A stretch of 64,000 nucleotides of DNA from Prevotella sp. (GCA_022486815.1 JAKVJW010000015.1:1-64000); one strand, 5' to 3'. Shown: positions 1-9,634, counted from the stretch's first letter. Numbers and translations are program-made. Notes: generated from the letters alone by a model not told the origin.

Positions 1-1
1 A

Positions 2-178
2 GACCGGATGATCGATACGGAAGAAGAAGAAAAGGTGATGGAAATGATTCGCACCCTACCCGACAAGCAGCAGACCATTCTCCGCATGAAGCATATTGAC
101 GGCATGGAAGTTTCCGAAATTGCACAGACTACGGGAATAACAGAAGAAGCCGTCAGGCAAAATCTCTCACGGGCATGA
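2..178 (+). CDS. ECF/RpoE-type RNA polymerase sigma factor, C-terminal part (5' end outside window; ends at in-frame TGA)
   Basis: Frame translation DRMIDTEEEEKVMEMIRTLPDKQQTILRMKHIDGMEVSEIAQTTGITEEAVRQNLSRA* matches the sigma-70 region 4 HTH pattern. Confidence 0.8.
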   Translation, partial: DRMIDTEEEEKVMEMIRTLPDKQQTILRMKHIDGMEVSEIAQTTGITEEAVRQNLSRA

Positions 179-339
179 AAAAAAATTATCTCTCTCTATA
201 ACAGGTGACAAGCGGGTCACCGGGGCCGCCTACTTCAGGCTGCCCCTTATTTAAAATACAAATGAAATACATCCGGAAGGCAAACAGTACCAGATAAAAA
301 TCTGATGCCTCACGGAATATAAGGAAAGGAAAAAGGAAA

Positions 340-804
340 ATGACAACGATCCATCAAGACCAGGCCAGACAATGGCTGGAAAAGTTTCTCGACGGAATGA
401 CATCCAATGAAGAAGAAGCACTCTATACGTTCTTCGCTTCTGATGAGGTGCCAAAGGATCTCTGGAAATACAAGAAGATGTTCGCCTGGTATGCAGAAAA
501 GATGCAAGGAGAACTGCCACACCGGGCAAAGACAAGACACAAGATCATGAGAGGCTTGTCCATCGCAGCCTCTGTTCTGTTGTTAGCCGGTATCGGACTC
601 GGTGTCCAGAAACATGTCGAGCAGCAAAAGGTCTACGAAAGTTATGAGGGCAGTTATATTCTTCATAACGGAAAAAAGATTACCGATATCCGGGAAATCC
701 TTCCTCGCCTTCAGGCTACGGAAAGCCAGGTTAAGATACTGAAACAGGAAGTTCATCAACAAATCACAGAAAAAACCGACGAGGAAGAACTCCCCGTCAT
801 CTAA
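340..804 (+). CDS. Single-pass membrane protein, possibly an anti-sigma-like partner
   Basis: 154 aa ORF immediately downstream of the sigma gene; one TM segment (GLSIAASVLLLAGIGLGV) with an N-terminal cytosolic region. Confidence 0.55.
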   Translation: MTTIHQDQARQWLEKFLDGMTSNEEEALYTFFASDEVPKDLWKYKKMFAWYAEKMQGELPHRAKTRHKIMRGLSIAASVLLLAGIGLGVQKHVEQQKVYESYEGSYILHNGKKITDIREILPRLQATESQVKILKQEVHQQITEKTDEEELPVI

Positions 805-825
805 ACAAAACAGGAGGACAGAAAT

Positions 826-1428
826 ATGAAACGAATACTAATGATGATTTTCAGTTTTTTGCTCGTATTGCCACTCATGGCTCAAACCAGCATTGAGAAG
901 GTAGTATCTGAGATTGAGAGCAAAGGAGTTGACGGCACGGTTATCATAAAGCGTAACCCCACAACCAAAAAGTTCATCAGCAAGACCCGTTGTTATAACT
1001 TCATCAGCAAGAACGGGAACTATGCAGAAAAACTCATCCGCGCTTTCAAAGAAAGCAGTGATGATGCTATAGAATATGTCCAGTCGAGAAACAACTATGT
1101 GGCAAAGTTTACCAGTGGTAGCACCATCACTTCATATATTCTCAATATCAGCAACAGCAGTAGCCAGAATCCCAGAGTATCTCTCGTCATCACATCAAAA
1201 GACAAAAACTACAGAGCTGAAATCTTCGACTTTGATCCCGGAATGTCAATACAGATCAATCCGGAGGAAAAGGAAAAACTGGAAAAATATGAGAAATTAT
1301 CAGGACATAGAGGAACTAATGGAAATGCTCTTGCTATAGTCGTACGGAACATTCCCAAGAACTCAGGAAACTGTATGATAGGTACGATCTATACCACAAA
1401 TAAAGAAGTATCAGCAGAAGTACAGTAA
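826..1428 (+). CDS. DUF5024-like secreted protein
   Basis: 200 aa, signal peptide MKRILMMIFSFLLVLPLMAQ; family assigned from memory of the sequence pattern. Confidence 0.55.
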   Translation: MKRILMMIFSFLLVLPLMAQTSIEKVVSEIESKGVDGTVIIKRNPTTKKFISKTRCYNFISKNGNYAEKLIRAFKESSDDAIEYVQSRNNYVAKFTSGSTITSYILNISNSSSQNPRVSLVITSKDKNYRAEIFDFDPGMSIQINPEEKEKLEKYEKLSGHRGTNGNALAIVVRNIPKNSGNCMIGTIYTTNKEVSAEVQ

Positions 1429-2360
1429 TGAGGAAAATTATTATTCTTACAGTATTAATTTTGCAGAGTTTATGGGACTTACATTTCAAATAAGACATTT
1501 GATTGGGAAATATATCGACTTTATGAAATGCCTTAAAAGCCATAAGGGGGATAGATCTATGGCTTTTCAAGAAATAAAAGGCTCATATATGAATTTTGCA
1601 AAAAAAGACCTCTGTCTATTTCTTAGAGCATTATATGAATGGCAAAAAAAGAATGCTCTTGACCCTTACCTTATTATTGGCATATTCACTCCTTCAAGGC
1701 AGACATGTATAGAGCCTTCTTTTGATTTCTAATAGCTACCCTTCAGTGCTATTTATGATGATGAAATTTATTGAAAGTAATTTCTAACCACTTTATGATA
1801 CGATAGCAATTGTATATTACTAAAATGATTAAAACTATACGATAACCTACTACACAGCCTGTCAGCTTAAATCCTATCTTTAATACATCTAAAGATTTTT
1901 TAAAATAAGGGCTTGATATGAGAATAGACCTTCTTGATAATCCGTGAAGGGTATCTGCCTGCACTATTTTTTTAAAGTATCTAAAATGCAATGAGTTATT
2001 TGATAGTAGATGTGCTTTTAGTACAGAAATAAATACGAACATTAATATTGAATTTGTCATTGTTATATGTTCTTTTTCTGTATTTATCTACAGCCCAAAA
2101 TTCTTTTTTGCATGTTTTTGCACCTCATAATGCAGCAGCAAAACCGATCATTTTATGTGCATCAAGTGATAGTATCGGCGAATCGGTACTATCTACGCGG
2201 TACTAATACATCAATATTACTACATGATAGTGGCTATTTTTGATATTGTTTTTTCTGTTACATTTTTTGTGTCGAAATGTTAAATTTATCATCTTATGGT
2301 GATCTTCTTTGCACAATACGCAAAAGATGATTATATTTGCATCCATCAAAAGAAGAGAGG

Positions 2361-2492
2361 ATGGAATATACAGAAAAAGAAAATGAGTTGATACAAGCTT
2401 TGAGAAATTACAGAAAGGCTTATCCTAATGGGGCCAAAACGTTAGAACTTTACATTATGGATCTGGTTTATGAACTAATGGAAGATGAATAA
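2361..2492 (+). CDS. Small hypothetical protein (43 aa)
   Basis: MEYTEKENELIQALRNYRKAYPNGAKTLELYIMDLVYELMEDE*; preceded by a -7-like TATATTTGC. Confidence 0.45.
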   Translation: MEYTEKENELIQALRNYRKAYPNGAKTLELYIMDLVYELMEDE

Positions 2493-2556
2493 TTATTGCT
2501 ATTTTTCTTCAGTGGGAGATAATATAGATTAATTACATATATAAATACAAAAATCT

Positions 2557-2802
2557 ATGGAATTACGTGTAAAACAACAAAACGAGACAGTACGACAGGT
2601 ATTGGCTGACGTATATGAAGAAGTAAACTGGGCGTATCTTGCGAAAAATTATTTTGGTAAATCACGTTCATGGATTTACCATAAATTTGCTGGTTTGAAT
2701 AATGGCGCAGTTGATGATTTCAGTGATATAGACCGTGAGAAGTTGAAGGCTGCACTGCATGATATATCAGCGCGTATACTACAAACTGCAGACAAACTCT
2801 AA
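2557..2802 (+). CDS. DUF5053-like protein
   Basis: 81 aa, MELRVKQQNETVRQVLADVYEEVNWAYLAKNYFGKSRSWIYHKFAGLNNG; typical Bacteroidales DUF5053 pattern. Confidence 0.65.
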   Translation: MELRVKQQNETVRQVLADVYEEVNWAYLAKNYFGKSRSWIYHKFAGLNNGAVDDFSDIDREKLKAALHDISARILQTADKL

Positions 2803-2824
2803 TTCATTACTTGAAATTTGATAT

Positions 2825-2853
2825 GCCCCGGGACGAAAATCTCGGGGCTTTTT
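2825..2853 (+). terminator. Rho-independent terminator
   Basis: GCCCCGGGA-cgaaaa-TCTCGGGGC followed by TTTTT. Confidence 0.75.
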
Positions 2854-2935
2854 CGTATAAAAGGGAATCATCGTTCCCAATAATTTGCTACATTTGTATT
2901 AGAAGATTATGATTTGTTGTAGATAATAAAAATCA

Positions 2936-3919
2936 TTGAAAAGTTGTTGTAATACAGATAACAGGACAACGGAGGGGAATATCGCCGGATTTCTGGCATA
3001 TAGAACCGACATAGCCAAGATACATATAAACGGAGGAGCACGGCTTGAGCATGTATCTTTCAGATATTATGATCATGGAATTTATATGCCGACCCAAAGC
3101 AGGTCATACAACAATCTTTTCCCAGACTTATCCGTCTCATTTCCTATAAAGAATGTCCGTGCAGATCTGAGTTATACTGCAAAGACCAGAAGGCCAACCT
3201 ATACCATGTTAAGCAACAATTTGCAATATAATGACCGTTACACCTACCAGGGAGGGAATCCTCTTCTACAGCCGAGTATTATCCATACTATCGGATTGAA
3301 TCTGTCCTATCGCTGGATTAATTTCTCTGCCAATTGGAATCAGTACCATAACCTCTTTTATCAATACATAGAGCCCTATGAGAATAATTCAGACATCACG
3401 GTATTTACTTTCAAGAACTTGTCGCATAGTCAAGTCCTCTATACAGGATGCACTCTGACTCCAAAAGTCGGTCTGTGGCAGCCCATGGTTGATGTCGGGA
3501 TTCAAAAGCAGTTTTTCCATGTCATGGAAAACGGCAGTTTGAGAAAATATGACCATCCTATAGCTTTCTTTACATTCAACAACGCTTTCCAATTGCCAAA
3601 GGATTTTATAATCAACGTTGATATGGACTATACCACAAGTGGAAATTCGACGGCAATCAAATGGGAACGTAGTGGAGGAGCAAATGTAGGTATCTATAAA
3701 GGAATTCTGAAAGACCGACTGACTTTCAACATACAGATAAACGACATCTTCAGCTCTTATAGGAACTCCAATCGGTTACATTATGGAAATCGTGACATCT
3801 ATAAATGGAACCGGTCTGACAGCCGCCAGTTATTGCTGACAGTAAGATATAAGTTCAACTCTGCCAAGAGCAAATACAAAGGTACAGGAGCCGGAAATGA
3901 AGAGAAAAGCAGACTGTAA
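2936..3919 (+). pseudogene. TonB-dependent receptor / outer-membrane beta-barrel family, C-terminal fragment
   Basis: 327 aa with barrel motifs (NNLFPDLSVSFPIKNVRADLSYTAKTRRPTYTML, YQGGNPLLQPSIIHTIGLNLSYRW), but no signal peptide, carboxypeptidase-like domain or plug; only a TTG start is available. Confidence 0.65.
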
Positions 3920-4035
3920 AATACAATATAGTTAGACGCTCTGGCAGAGGATTTTAGGAAAAAGAGTCAGCCTGATCATCAAAACGATTATACCATACTT
4001 AATATGACAAAATATCTGTTAAATACTTACAAGTA

Positions 4036-4082
4036 TAACAAAAAAGTTACCTTTAGTTTGTTTTCATATAACTTTTTTGTTA
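4036..4082. promoter_or_regulatory. Candidate hicAB promoter/operator: 14-bp inverted repeat TAACAAAAAAGTTA ... TAACTTTTTTGTTA
   Basis: Exact reverse-complement pair at 4036-4049 and 4069-4082, overlapping a TTACCTTTGC -7-like element just upstream of hicA. Confidence 0.6.
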
Positions 4083-4122
4083 CCTTTGCATTGTCATTAA
4101 GACAAAAGAGTTCTTTCAATTA

Positions 4123-4302
4123 ATGAAGCGTAGTGAATTAGAAAAGAGACTGAGAGACGCGGGATGCGTCCTATCTCGGAATGGCTCTAAGCATGACAAA
4201 TGGAAGAATCCAAAGACAGGTAAATCTGATTGGATTCCCAGACATGCCAAAGAAGTTCCAACAGGAACAGCTTTAAGTATTCTGAAAAATTTGTCAGCCT
4301 AA
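4123..4302 (+). CDS. hicA: HicA-like mRNA interferase toxin
   Basis: MKRSELEKRLRDAGCVLSRNGSKHDKWKNPKTGKSDWIPRHAKEVPTGTALSILKNLSA*; HicA/YcfA pattern (GCxxxRxGSKHxxW, PRHxKEVPxGT). Confidence 0.9.
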   Translation: MKRSELEKRLRDAGCVLSRNGSKHDKWKNPKTGKSDWIPRHAKEVPTGTALSILKNLSA

Positions 4303-4403
4303 AGATTGAGTTGGGGTGAAATAATCCCTAACTCGCTTTAGAACCAAGTTCACAAGTGGAATGGATTGAGAACTCTTTTTTATAAGAAACAAAAACGTAA
4401 GAT

Positions 4404-4802
4404 ATGAAAAAGGTTAGAGTTACAGTGGAAAAAGCATCGGACGGCAACTTCTGGTGTCGGACGGAAGAGGAGATTAACGACACCTTCCTGACTTCTGAAG
4501 GTGCTACTGTAGAAGAGGCCAAGAAGGATCTTCTTGATTGCTATGAAGAAGCAAGACTGGACGCAGAAGAGGAAGGAAAGGAGTTTAAGAAAGTGGAATT
4601 TGAATATAAGTATGATTTGCAATCGTTCTTTAATTACTTCTCTTTCTTGAATATCAACGAAATAGCACGTCGTGCAGGTGTTAATCCGTCTTTGATGAGA
4701 CAATATAAAGGAGGATTCAAGAATGCAGGCGAAAAGACGTATGAACGTCTTTCTAAATGTATTAATGATATAAAAAGAGAATTACAGGCGGCATATTTCT
4801 AA
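4404..4802 (+). CDS. hicB: HicB-like antitoxin with C-terminal HTH
   Basis: 132 aa, partial RNase-H-like HicB fold plus HTH (INEIARRAGVNPSLMRQYKGG), adjacent to hicA. Confidence 0.85.
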   Translation: MKKVRVTVEKASDGNFWCRTEEEINDTFLTSEGATVEEAKKDLLDCYEEARLDAEEEGKEFKKVEFEYKYDLQSFFNYFSFLNINEIARRAGVNPSLMRQYKGGFKNAGEKTYERLSKCINDIKRELQAAYF

Positions 4803-4828
4803 TGCAGCGTTTCATTAAATAAGAACCA

Positions 4829-4865
4829 GAAGCCTCTGGTGTGCGAAGCATCGGAGGCTTTTTTA
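4829..4865 (+). terminator. Terminator after hicAB
   Basis: AAGCCTCtGG ... CGGAGGCTT followed by TTTT. Confidence 0.65.
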
Positions 4866-4890
4866 TATACCACAGTTAGCTGTTGATCGT

Positions 4891-5136
4891 GTGGCAGAAA
4901 GAGTGAATAAAGGCGGACATAATATTCCATATAATGTTATTCAAAGAAGATACTTTAAAGGAATAGAAAATCTTTTCAATCTGTTTATGAAAGAAGTAGA
5001 CATTTGGGCTATCTATGATAATAGTGACTATGAACGTAAGCGGATTGCTTTTGGAAGAAGATATATCCGCACACGAATCAACAATAAAACACAATATAAT
5101 GAAATCAAGAAGCAGAATCATTCATTAAGACTTTAG
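4891..5136 (+). pseudogene. Zeta-toxin-like P-loop protein, C-terminal remnant
   Basis: VAERVNKGGHNIPYNVIQRRYFKGIENLFNLFMKEVDIWAIYDNSD resembles the C-terminal half of zeta-toxin-family ATPases; the Walker A N-terminus is absent. Confidence 0.5.
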
Positions 5137-5335
5137 ATGAAGGGCTGGCAGAAGCCGAACAACAGATGCTTCGTGATAAAGCCTCACGGAACGAGCCATT
5201 AATATATGCCGATAATGATGGCAATATCAAACGTGTGTCGGCAAAGGATGTTTTGGATTAATCTTTCTTTCAGAAAAACTTCTGACATTTTTTTCTTATA
5301 TTTGCAGAAATAACAAATAATGAAGGAGGAATCAG

Positions 5336-6250
5336 ATGGCCAGCCAAACAGATCTGTCTAAAAGAATGTTGTTGATTTTCTATAAGATCTATACATCAGC
5401 AGTCCGCGAAAAGGAATCAGCCATTCCCAGTCAGGTACTCCTCCACTTTGTCAATAACCATATCAGCACTCCTATCTCTGAAAGAACGTTGCAACGTGAT
5501 ATCAAGGGTATCATGAACATTCTCCCTATACAGATCGACTACAACAGTAAAAGGGGAGGATATACTCTTTTTGAGGAAGGCCTAAAACACAGCAGATCCG
5601 AAGATTCAAATTCCAAATTCAAGAAGAAACTTCAGGAATCAGAAATTGAGAGATTAAAAGAAAGACTCCCCCTGTTCAAGTTGTATGATCCTCTGAGAAA
5701 CCATTATTCAGACATTCCAGACCTGCCGGGGAACTATCTCTTTCTACTTCGTAATGACAGCAGTTTGCCCCCTACTCCAGAGGTTCCTGTTTTCAGTCAT
5801 ATTAACGTCAACGAAGAATCCCTTCGCGTCCTGTATACAGGTATAAGTACCAAAGCACGCCTCCGCAAGCGAATCTATACCAGACATCTTGGGAACAACT
5901 CAGGAAAGTCTACACTAAGAAAATCACTAGGACGATTGTTTGGTTTTCGCCTCATACCCCGTGACAAGAATAAACCCAATGACGGGTATAAGAAATTCTG
6001 TAAAGAGGATGAGGAAAAACTGACAGACTGGATGAAGAGAAACCTGGTCGTGCTGTATGATGACCGGGCTGATAACTATGAGATGTTACAGAACCAGTTG
6101 ATTACTTATCTGAATCCACCTCTGAACATCAAGGACAATCACAATCCGATTAACCTCGAATTCAGGAAAAAGTTAAAAAGGCTCAGAACCGGGAAACTCA
6201 ATCCCGATTCTGAAGCAAATATCATCAACAATGATTCTTATGGGTCATAA
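5336..6250 (+). CDS. HTH (WYL-regulator-like N-terminus) fused to a GIY-YIG-like nuclease domain
   Basis: N-term LLIFYKIYTSAVREKESAIPSQ...ISERTLQRDIKGI; C-term LYTGIS..ARLRKRIYTRHLGNNSGKSTLRKSLGRLFGFRL...ENQLITYLNPPLNIKDN-like GIY-YIG pattern. Confidence 0.6.
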   Translation: MASQTDLSKRMLLIFYKIYTSAVREKESAIPSQVLLHFVNNHISTPISERTLQRDIKGIMNILPIQIDYNSKRGGYTLFEEGLKHSRSEDSNSKFKKKLQESEIERLKERLPLFKLYDPLRNHYSDIPDLPGNYLFLLRNDSSLPPTPEVPVFSHINVNEESLRVLYTGISTKARLRKRIYTRHLGNNSGKSTLRKSLGRLFGFRLIPRDKNKPNDGYKKFCKEDEEKLTDWMKRNLVVLYDDRADNYEMLQNQLITYLNPPLNIKDNHNPINLEFRKKLKRLRTGKLNPDSEANIINNDSYGS

Positions 6251-7526
6251 TATCCAGAACCTTGTCATCCGTGGTACACATAGCATTCTTACCTATACTG
6301 GTCAGATTGCGTATACTCTGATCCACATCATCATCAATAATTCCTTCAGCGGAAGTAACATATTGATTTTCCATGGAAAGCATAGCAGACCACAAGGCCA
6401 TACTGACACCTGAACAGATCTTCAATGAGCAACTGGGTTTGGCACCGTCACAGATCATTCCTGTAAGTGTGGCAATCATGTTCTTCACAGAATGGCAGAT
6501 ATGACTGTAGTCACCTCCCATCAGATAAGTAATACCACAACTGCTGCCGATACTGGCAACCACACAACCACAAAGAGCAGACAGGGTTCCTAGACTCTGT
6601 TTGATATAAATAGCCGTCAGATGACTGAGCGTCAAAGCCCGGATCAGTTCCTCATCCGTATTTTCATTTTCCAGAGCATAGACCACGACAGGATTCGTGG
6701 CACAGATTCCCTGGTTACCCGAACCGGAATTACTCATGACCGGAATCATTGCTCCACCCATACGGGCATCACACGCTGAAGCCGTCTTGGAAATGATATG
6801 GGAAAAGATAGAATTTCCAAAAATACCATGACTAAGCGGGCGGTCCATGGTCTTGCCCAGGCAATGACCATAGTTACCCTTCAGCGATTCAGCCGCTGCA
6901 CGCATATTATAGTCTTTGGTTTTCCGGATAAACTCAAGTTCATCTAATGGAGAGAACATCGCATAGTCATAAACTCTCCTCAGAGTGAGTTGGATATCGT
7001 TCTCCTCTGTTTCCCCATCTACAGTTTTACGCTTGTCATACAGCACCTTGTCATTTATCCTCTCATAGACAAAATGAGTGTGACTGCCGGCAATGATTGA
7101 AACAGAACATTTCTGACCAGCCTGACAGATAACCTCGACATAAAGTTTGTCTACATCACCCTCTTTCAACTGAATCGTAATCGGATCATTCTTCAGATAA
7201 TCCTTCCCCTCCTGAAGAGTTTCAGGAGTCAGATCCTTGATTACCTCCAACTGGTATTCAGACTTTCCAATCAGTGCACCAAGAGCAATAGCAATCGGCA
7301 GTCCCACCATACCTGTACCGGGAATGCCGACTCCCATTGCATTTTTCAGTATATTTTTGCTCAATAAAGCCGTGATCTTCTCCGGCATACAACCCAGATT
7401 CTCTTTTGCACGTGCCGTACAAAGAGCCACAGCCATGGGTTCCGTACAACCTACTGCCGGAACCACCTGCTGCTGGATCAATTTCCGGATCTGATCCCTG
7501 GCTTCCTTATCCAATTCTGCCATCAC
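6225..7526 (-). CDS. L-cysteine desulfidase / UPF0597 (CyuA/YhaM-like) family protein
   Basis: 433 aa, QQQVVPAVGCTEPMAVALCTARAKE...GIPGTGMVGLPIAIALG...NSGSGNQGI. Confidence 0.85.
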   Translation of the reverse strand: MMAELDKEARDQIRKLIQQQVVPAVGCTEPMAVALCTARAKENLGCMPEKITALLSKNILKNAMGVGIPGTGMVGLPIAIALGALIGKSEYQLEVIKDLTPETLQEGKDYLKNDPITIQLKEGDVDKLYVEVICQAGQKCSVSIIAGSHTHFVYERINDKVLYDKRKTVDGETEENDIQLTLRRVYDYAMFSPLDELEFIRKTKDYNMRAAAESLKGNYGHCLGKTMDRPLSHGIFGNSIFSHIISKTASACDARMGGAMIPVMSNSGSGNQGICATNPVVVYALENENTDEELIRALTLSHLTAIYIKQSLGTLSALCGCVVASIGSSCGITYLMGGDYSHICHSVKNMIATLTGMICDGAKPSCSLKICSGVSMALWSAMLSMENQYVTSAEGIIDDDVDQSIRNLTSIGKNAMCTTDDKVLDIMTHKNHC

Positions 7527-9634
7527 TTAGTTTCCTTACCATAATTAGTCAGTCCCTTGTTTAAAAAGTCGAGGTAAGCACTGACATCTTCCTTGTAACT
7601 GAAAGATCTGTTGAGTGGCTGACCGAGGTTATTGACCGGCACATAGAAAGGCTGAGTATTGGAACCGAACTTATGAGCCTGTAGATAACTCCACTTATCA
7701 CCTATTGTACGTAACGTACGCGTATGTCCATGATCCGTCACTTCCATCGGTTTCGGCAGCGGAGTCTTATCATCTACAAAAAGAGAAATCAAAACATAAT
7801 CCTTATTCAGTTTTTCAGCAACCGTAGGATCTGTCCAGACAGCAGCCTCCATCTTCCGGCAGTTGACACAGCCAAAACCGGTAAAGTCTACCAATGCAGG
7901 TTTGCCTTGAGCCTTAGCAGCAGCCATACCCTCTTCATAGTCCGTATACTGCGCCTTCACCTCTTTATCATTAAGATTAAAATCCTGTGTATTCATCGGA
8001 GGTGCAAAAGCACTGACGGCTTTACAAGGAGCACCCCATAATCCGGGAATCATATAGATAGCGAAAGCAATAGAGCAAAGACCAAGCATTACCGAAGCTA
8101 CAGGCATCGGCTTAGGAGGCATCTGCTTCCCATCTGCATCATACAGAACATCCGAGCGGAATCTGAGTTTGCCAACGAGATACATGCCCATAGCGCCGAA
8201 GATGACAATCCATAAAGCGAGGAAAGTCTCACGGCTGAGGATATGCCATCCATACGCCAGATCTGCTACAGACAAGAACTTTAGAGAGAAGGCCAATTCG
8301 ATGAATCCCAGAACCACCTTAATATTGTTCATCCATGAACCGGATTTCGGAGCGGATTTCAGCCAGGACGGGAACATGGCAAAAAGGGTGAAAGGAATGG
8401 CCAAAGCCAGAGAAAATCCGAACATTCCGATAGCAGGACCGGCCCAGTTGCCTGAAGTAACCGTCTGCACGAGAAGCAATCCGATAATAGGTGCCGTACA
8501 GGAGAATGAAATCAATACCAAGGCGAAAGCCATCAAGAAGATAGAAAGTATTCCTGTAGTCTTTGCTGCTTTGGAATCTACTGCATTACCCCAACTATCC
8601 GGGAGTTTGATTTCAAACCAGCCGAAGAAAGAAAAGGCAAAAAGGAGAAGCAAAAGGAACAGGATAATATTGAAGACCGCATTCGTAGCCAGAGAGTTCA
8701 GTGTGCTCGGTCCGAAGATCGCCGTAATAATGATTCCCAAAGCCAGGAATATCACAATGATAGACAGACCATAAAGTGCTGCATCCCTGATACCCCCTTT
8801 CTTTCCACCACCTCGCTTGAGGAAGAAACTGATGGTCATCGGGATAATCGGCCAGATACAAGGCATCAACAGAGCCAACAGCCCGCCTATAAATCCCATC
8901 CAAAAGATATAAAACAAGGAATGACTGGCTACACTATCGTTACCACCAAAGGCCTGTAACTGCTGGATAACAGGTTGCCACCAGGACTGTTCTTCCTGCG
9001 GAGTAGCCTGGACGGCAGCAATAGCATTCGTTTTTGCCTTAGCAGTATCCACAGCAGGAAGAACAGCGGAATCAGCTTTCATTCCCGGCTGGAGCACAGA
9101 AGAGTTATCTCCGGTGCCGGTCGTTGCATTGTCAACTGTCGCTGTTGCTGACGCCGCTGCTCCTGCATCAAAGGAGGGAGACTTCCCTGCCTTCTTCACT
9201 TCTACCTGAGTAGGGGGCAAGCAACTCTGATCATTGCAGGCGCCATATTCGAGATACGCATCAATCTTATAATTCGGTGCCGTAAATTTCACTTTCTGTA
9301 CAAAAGTCACGCTCCCCTCAAAATAGCGGAGCTTCATACCGAACATCGGGTCCATCTTGGATATCTCATGACCGCGTGGAGTCAATTTCCCTACAGGTTT
9401 AACCCCACTCATACTATTCACATGGAAGGTGGCTGATATCGGACCATCATTACCTAAGCCTGTAGAATAAACATGCCAGCCAGCATCGATTCTACCCGTA
9501 AAGATAATCTCTGCATTCGCAGTACCATCCATCTTCACTTGAGAAGAAAATTTGATAGGGTTAACCATCTGAGCATGAGTCACAAGAACGGTCATGACCA
9601 TTATCAGGAATAAAACAGGTCTCTTCATATTCAA
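7523..9634 (-). CDS. dsbD: DsbD-like protein-disulfide reductase with C-terminal thioredoxin domain
   Basis: 703 aa; N-term ACNDQSCLPP, polytopic middle, C-term GFGCVNCRKME. Confidence 0.9.
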   Translation of the reverse strand: MNMKRPVLFLIMVMTVLVTHAQMVNPIKFSSQVKMDGTANAEIIFTGRIDAGWHVYSTGLGNDGPISATFHVNSMSGVKPVGKLTPRGHEISKMDPMFGMKLRYFEGSVTFVQKVKFTAPNYKIDAYLEYGACNDQSCLPPTQVEVKKAGKSPSFDAGAAASATATVDNATTGTGDNSSVLQPGMKADSAVLPAVDTAKAKTNAIAAVQATPQEEQSWWQPVIQQLQAFGGNDSVASHSLFYIFWMGFIGGLLALLMPCIWPIIPMTISFFLKRGGGKKGGIRDAALYGLSIIVIFLALGIIITAIFGPSTLNSLATNAVFNIILFLLLLLFAFSFFGWFEIKLPDSWGNAVDSKAAKTTGILSIFLMAFALVLISFSCTAPIIGLLLVQTVTSGNWAGPAIGMFGFSLALAIPFTLFAMFPSWLKSAPKSGSWMNNIKVVLGFIELAFSLKFLSVADLAYGWHILSRETFLALWIVIFGAMGMYLVGKLRFRSDVLYDADGKQMPPKPMPVASVMLGLCSIAFAIYMIPGLWGAPCKAVSAFAPPMNTQDFNLNDKEVKAQYTDYEEGMAAAKAQGKPALVDFTGFGCVNCRKMEAAVWTDPTVAEKLNKDYVLISLFVDDKTPLPKPMEVTDHGHTRTLRTIGDKWSYLQAHKFGSNTQPFYVPVNNLGQPLNRSFSYKEDVSAYLDFLNKGLTNYGKETK

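Noticed and set aside
1749-2060. 103-aa minus-strand ORF as a membrane protein gene
   Set aside because: AT-rich, no recognisable family, no clear ribosome-binding or promoter context; cannot be supported as coding.
8169-8774. 201-aa plus-strand ORF antisense to dsbD
   Set aside because: Shadow ORF in the reverse frame of a clear DsbD transmembrane region.
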